Origin: Micromonospora_J zhanjiangensis
GTDB lineage: Bacteria; Actinomycetota; Actinomycetes; Mycobacteriales; Micromonosporaceae
NCBI RefSeq assembly: GCF_042650605.1
Contig: NZ_JBHSBN010000002.1
Span: 124,001 to 188,000 of the forward strand
DNA: 64,000 bases
Direction of reading: 5' to 3'
Position numbers and translations under genes: made by a program. A model generated the notes under the pieces. That model was not told the DNA's origin and made no database searches. It was given only the letters and a program-made list of their open reading frames with translations. This document shows, piece by piece, positions 60,851-64,000 of this stretch; the first letter of the stretch is position 1; every line of letters begins with the position of its first letter.

Positions 60851-62275
60851 GTGCCGGAAGCGACGATCGACCACGGCCACACCGCGTGGCTGCTGGTGTC
60901 GACAGCGCTCGTCCTGCTGATGACGCCCGGTCTGGCGCTGTTCTACGGCGGTCTGAACCGGTCCAAGGGCGTCCTGAACATGATGTTGATGAGCTTCTCC
61001 ACCATCGGACTGATCTCCGTGCTGTGGCTCATCTACGGTTTCTCGCTCGCCTTCGGCACCAACGACGGCGAGGGCGCCAACAACGTGATCGGCAGCTTCA
61101 CGCAATATCTGGGCAACAAGACCTTTCCCACCGAGTTGTGGGGCGCCACGGCGGACAACCCCAGCGGGATCGGCATCCCGACGTACGTCTTCCTGGCCTT
61201 CCAGCTGACCTTCGCGGTGATCACCGTCGCGCTGATCAGCGGTGCCATCTCCGACCGGACCAAGTTCGCCGGGTGGCTGCTGTTCGCGTTCGGCTGGTTC
61301 ACCGTCGTCTACGTGCCGGTGGCGCACTGGATCTGGGGTGGCGGCTGGATCGCCACCAAGCTGCACGCCCTCGACTTCGCCGGCGGTACGGCGGTGCACA
61401 TCAACGCCGGTGCGGCGGCGCTGGCGCTCGCCATCGTGCTGGGCAAACGGATCGGTTGGCCCAAGGACAGCTTCAAACCGCACAACGTCCCGTTCGTGGC
61501 GCTCGGTGCCGGTCTGCTGTGGTTCGGCTGGTTCGGCTTCAACGCCGGTTCCGAACTCACCGTGGACAGCGTGACCGGGTTGGCCTTCATCAACACCCAG
61601 GTGGCCACCGCCGCCGCGGTGCTGGGCTGGCTGGTCGTCGAGTGGCTGCGCAACGGCAAACCGACCCTGGTGGGGGCCTCGTCCGGCGCGGTCGCCGGCC
61701 TGGTGGCGATCACCCCGGCCTGTGGCTTCATCGCGCCGTACTCGGCGGTGCTGCTCGGCCTGGTGGCCGGTGCGGTCTGCGCGCTGGCGGTCAGCCTGAA
61801 GTACCGGTTCGGCTTCGACGACTCGCTCGACGTGGTGGGCGTGCACTTCGTCGGCGGTTGGATCGGCTCGCTGTGGCTGGGGCTGTTCGCGGCCACCTCC
61901 GTCAACAGCGCGATCGGTGAGGTCGTCGGCGCCTCCGACGGCCTGTTCTACGGCGGCGGGCTGACCCAGCTGGGCCGGCAGGCCGCGGCCAGCGCCGCGG
62001 TGACGGTGTGGTCGTTCGGCATCGCCCTGCTGCTCGGTCTGCTGATCAAGAAGACGATCGGGTTCCGCGCCTCGGCCGAGGCCGAGGTCGAGGGCATCGA
62101 CATCGCCGAGCACGCCGAGAGCGGGTACGACCTGACCCCGGCGGGCGGCGGCAGCGGCGGTGGTGGTGGCGCGTTCGCCATGGCCGGCCTCGGCCGTCCG
62201 GCGGGCACCCCGGCCGAGGAGCCGGCGTCGGACACCGACCCGGCCGAGACGGTCACCGAGAAGGTCCCCGGTTAA
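60851..62275 (+). CDS. amt: Ammonium transporter
   Basis: 474 residues with about 11 membrane helices. The paired channel histidines lie in VHINAGAAALAL and VHFVGGWIGSL; the family motif FYGGLNRSKGVLNMM is near the N-terminus. A Gly/Ser-rich cytoplasmic tail ends the protein. The GTG at 60851 follows a perfect GGAGG; the longer open frame would run back through the promoter. First gene of the amt-glnB-glnD operon. Confidence 0.95.
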   Translation: MPEATIDHGHTAWLLVSTALVLLMTPGLALFYGGLNRSKGVLNMMLMSFSTIGLISVLWLIYGFSLAFGTNDGEGANNVIGSFTQYLGNKTFPTELWGATADNPSGIGIPTYVFLAFQLTFAVITVALISGAISDRTKFAGWLLFAFGWFTVVYVPVAHWIWGGGWIATKLHALDFAGGTAVHINAGAAALALAIVLGKRIGWPKDSFKPHNVPFVALGAGLLWFGWFGFNAGSELTVDSVTGLAFINTQVATAAAVLGWLVVEWLRNGKPTLVGASSGAVAGLVAITPACGFIAPYSAVLLGLVAGAVCALAVSLKYRFGFDDSLDVVGVHFVGGWIGSLWLGLFAATSVNSAIGEVVGASDGLFYGGGLTQLGRQAAASAAVTVWSFGIALLLGLLIKKTIGFRASAEAEVEGIDIAEHAESGYDLTPAGGGSGGGGGAFAMAGLGRPAGTPAEEPASDTDPAETVTEKVPG

Positions 62276-62300
62276 CGTTCCGCAGATGGAGGGTTTGGAC

Positions 62301-62639
62301 ATGAAACTGGTGACCGCGGTCATCAAGCCGTACCAGCTGGACGCCGTGAAGGAGGCGCTGCACGCCCTCGGCGTGGCCGGTCTGACCGTCAGCGAGGTCC
62401 AGGGCTACGGCCGGCAGAAGGGGCACACCGAGGTGTACCGGGGCGCCGAGTACACGGTCGAGTTCCTGCCCAAGATCAGGGTCGAGGTGCTCACCGACGA
62501 GATCGACGTGGACAAGGTGGTCGACGCCATCGTCGGGGCCGCCCGGACGGGCAAGATCGGTGACGGCAAGGTGTGGGTGACCGGAGTCGAGGACGTGGTC
62601 CGGGTCCGTACCGGCGAGCGCGGCCTCGACGCGCTGTAG
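62301..62639 (+). CDS. glnB: Nitrogen regulatory protein PII
   Basis: 112 residues. The T-loop with Tyr51 (YGRQKGHTEVYRGAEYTVEF) is intact; in actinobacteria this tyrosine is adenylylated by GlnD. The C-terminal signature GDGKVWVTGVEDVVRVRTGE is complete. GGAGG upstream of the ATG. Probably controls Amt. By position it is the GlnK type. Confidence 0.97.
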   Translation: MKLVTAVIKPYQLDAVKEALHALGVAGLTVSEVQGYGRQKGHTEVYRGAEYTVEFLPKIRVEVLTDEIDVDKVVDAIVGAARTGKIGDGKVWVTGVEDVVRVRTGERGLDAL

Positions 62640-62642
62640 CCC

Positions 62643-64000
62643 GTGACGGCCTCTTCTGCCGGGAAGGGTACGCCGGGCGGGATCGCGACCGATCCCGTCG
62701 GCCCGCGGGTCGACGGGATCGGCGCGGACGCCCGCCGGCGCCGGGCGGCCACGCTCGACGCCTGGCTCGCCGACCGCTACGCGACCGGGCTGCGGGCCGC
62801 CGGCTTCCCGCCGGGCGGCCCCACCTCGGCCGGTTCGCCGCCGGTGGCGCTGGCCGCCACCGGCGGTCTGGGTCGTCGGCAGTGCGCCCCGCACGGCGAC
62901 CTCGACCTGCTGTTGCTGCACGGCGGTGTGGCCGGACTGGACCGGCTCGCCACCGCGCTGTGGTACCCGGTCTGGGACGCCGGGCTGCCGCTGGACCACT
63001 CGGTCCGTACCGTCGCCGAGGCGCTCTCGGTGGCCCACGACGACGTCAAGGTGGCGCTCGCCCTGCTCGACCTGCGGCACGTGGCCGGGGACCGGGCGCT
63101 GACCGACCAGCTGGCCGCCGCCGCGGCCGACCAGTGGCGGCGTACCGCCGTGCGCCGGTTGCCCGGGCTGCGCGAGCTGACCGACGCCCGCTGGGCCGCG
63201 CACGGCGAACTCGCCTTCCTGCTCGAGGGGGACCTGAAGGAGGCGGCCGGCGGGCTGCGCGACGTCGGCGTGCTGCGCGCCGTCGCGCAGTCCGGGCTCA
63301 CCGACGCGCTCCGCCCCGCGGTCCGGGCCGCGCACCTGCGGCTGCTGGACACCCGGGACGCGCTGCACACCGCCACCGGCCGCCGGGTCGACCGGCTGGT
63401 CGCCCAGGAACGGGCGGCCGTCGCCGACCTGCTCGGGGTGGACGGCCCGGACATCCTGTCCCGCCGGGTGTCCGGCGACGCCCGGACGGTCAGTCACGCG
63501 CTGGACGACGCCTGGCGGGCCGTGGACCGGCTGCGGTCGGCCCGCCGCCGGGGTGCCCCCGGGCACCCGGTCCGCCGGCCGGTGGCCCGGGACGTGGTGG
63601 CCCACGACGGCGAGCTGGTGCTGGCCCGGACCGCCATCGGCGCCCGGCCCGACCCGAGCCTGGCGCTGCGGGTGGCCGCCGCCTCGGCGAGCACCGGGCT
63701 GCCGATCGCGCGGGCCACCTGCGAGTGGCTCGCCGCCTACTGTCCGCCGCTGCCGACGCCGTGGCCGGCCGCCGCCCGGGCCGCGCTGATCACGCTGCTC
63801 GGCGCCGGTCCCGGCCTGGTGCCCACCTGGGAGACCTGCGACCGGTACGGATTGGTCGACGGCTGGCTGCCGGAGTGGCCCCGGCTGCGCAGCCTGCCGC
63901 AGCACAACCCGGTGCACCGGTTCACCCTGGACCGGCACCTGGTGCAGACCGCGGCCGAGGCGACCCGGCACACCCGCGAGGTGGACCGGCCGGACCTGCT
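62643..64000 (+). CDS. glnD: PII-modifying nucleotidyltransferase GlnD, partial at window edge
   Basis: Starts GTG at 62643, three bases after glnB, and runs out of the window after 452 codons without a stop. The nucleotidyltransferase site is ATGGLGRRQCAPHGDLDLLL, with the metal aspartates Asp86 and Asp88. The family segment LLEGDLKEAAGGLRDV and the beginning of the HD domain (HNPVHRFTLDRHLVQTAAEA) follow. It modifies PII according to nitrogen state. Confidence 0.95.
   Translation, partial: MTASSAGKGTPGGIATDPVGPRVDGIGADARRRRAATLDAWLADRYATGLRAAGFPPGGPTSAGSPPVALAATGGLGRRQCAPHGDLDLLLLHGGVAGLDRLATALWYPVWDAGLPLDHSVRTVAEALSVAHDDVKVALALLDLRHVAGDRALTDQLAAAAADQWRRTAVRRLPGLRELTDARWAAHGELAFLLEGDLKEAAGGLRDVGVLRAVAQSGLTDALRPAVRAAHLRLLDTRDALHTATGRRVDRLVAQERAAVADLLGVDGPDILSRRVSGDARTVSHALDDAWRAVDRLRSARRRGAPGHPVRRPVARDVVAHDGELVLARTAIGARPDPSLALRVAAASASTGLPIARATCEWLAAYCPPLPTPWPAAARAALITLLGAGPGLVPTWETCDRYGLVDGWLPEWPRLRSLPQHNPVHRFTLDRHLVQTAAEATRHTREVDRPDL

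Overview
The window is a strongly G+C-rich actinobacterial chromosome segment, most likely from the Micromonosporaceae. The lysine-tailed HU, the F420 enzyme CofC, the whiJ-type HTH/DUF397 pairs, the many GTG starts and the gene order all fit. The order follows a long conserved actinobacterial path: ndgR-leuC-leuD-hup-mutT1-CHAD-ppk-cofC-plsC-gpsA, then DUF3515-Lrp-thiL-rpmB-DAK-recG, then rsmD-coaD-DUF177-rpmF-plsX-rnc-mutM, then smc, ftsY, and amt-glnB-glnD. I saw no rRNA, tRNA, CRISPR array or intact transposase.

Layout. 1-3.3 kb: leucine biosynthesis under a divergent IclR regulator, then HU. 3.3-8.4 kb: a leftward polyphosphate/nucleotide block (MutT1, CYTH-CHAD protein, Ppk) with a PHO-box-like promoter before ppk. 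8.4-15.5 kb: F420 and phospholipid precursor genes, then a variable stretch (PLP lyase, HemK-like methyltransferase, ROK kinase, whiJ-type pair). 16-18.1 kb: an O-antigen-ligase-like membrane protein and a small secreted protein. 18.2-25.1 kb: conserved housekeeping genes ending in recG.

25.1-40.3 kb is an accessory island separating recG from rsmD, which are normally close. It is bordered by two paralogous LPVTG surface-protein genes. Its left part is a graveyard: a frameshifted Phd/YefM antitoxin, a RelE-type toxin cut off by an inverted SARP regulator fragment, and a 5'-truncated RHS gene fused to that fragment. The RHS protein ends in a YwqJ-like deaminase toxin tip, followed by a YwqK-type immunity protein and, overlapping it, an endonuclease V with all six tabulated catalytic-site residues. 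Tip, immunity gene and endonuclease V share one sharply lower-G+C block (about 31.75-33.31 kb), so they look like one imported cassette. This is the most interesting feature: a predicted deaminase toxin travelling with an enzyme that recognises deaminated bases. The right part of the island holds a PP2C phosphatase/Nudix pair, DUF397, large HTH/TPR regulators, a GntR regulator and a frameshifted DivIVA-like gene.

40.3-64 kb is again mostly core: rRNA methylation, CoA synthesis, ribosomal protein L32 with fatty-acid and RNA processing genes, DNA repair (mutM), cell-wall and secreted proteins, SMC, FtsY and the ammonium/PII module. An array of GlnR-like half-sites precedes amt. A MarR-controlled drug-efflux gene, a universal stress protein and a PhoD phosphatase lie between smc and ftsY. 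Many convergent gene ends carry perfect hairpins, and several starts look leaderless, with a -10 element six or seven bases before the start codon.
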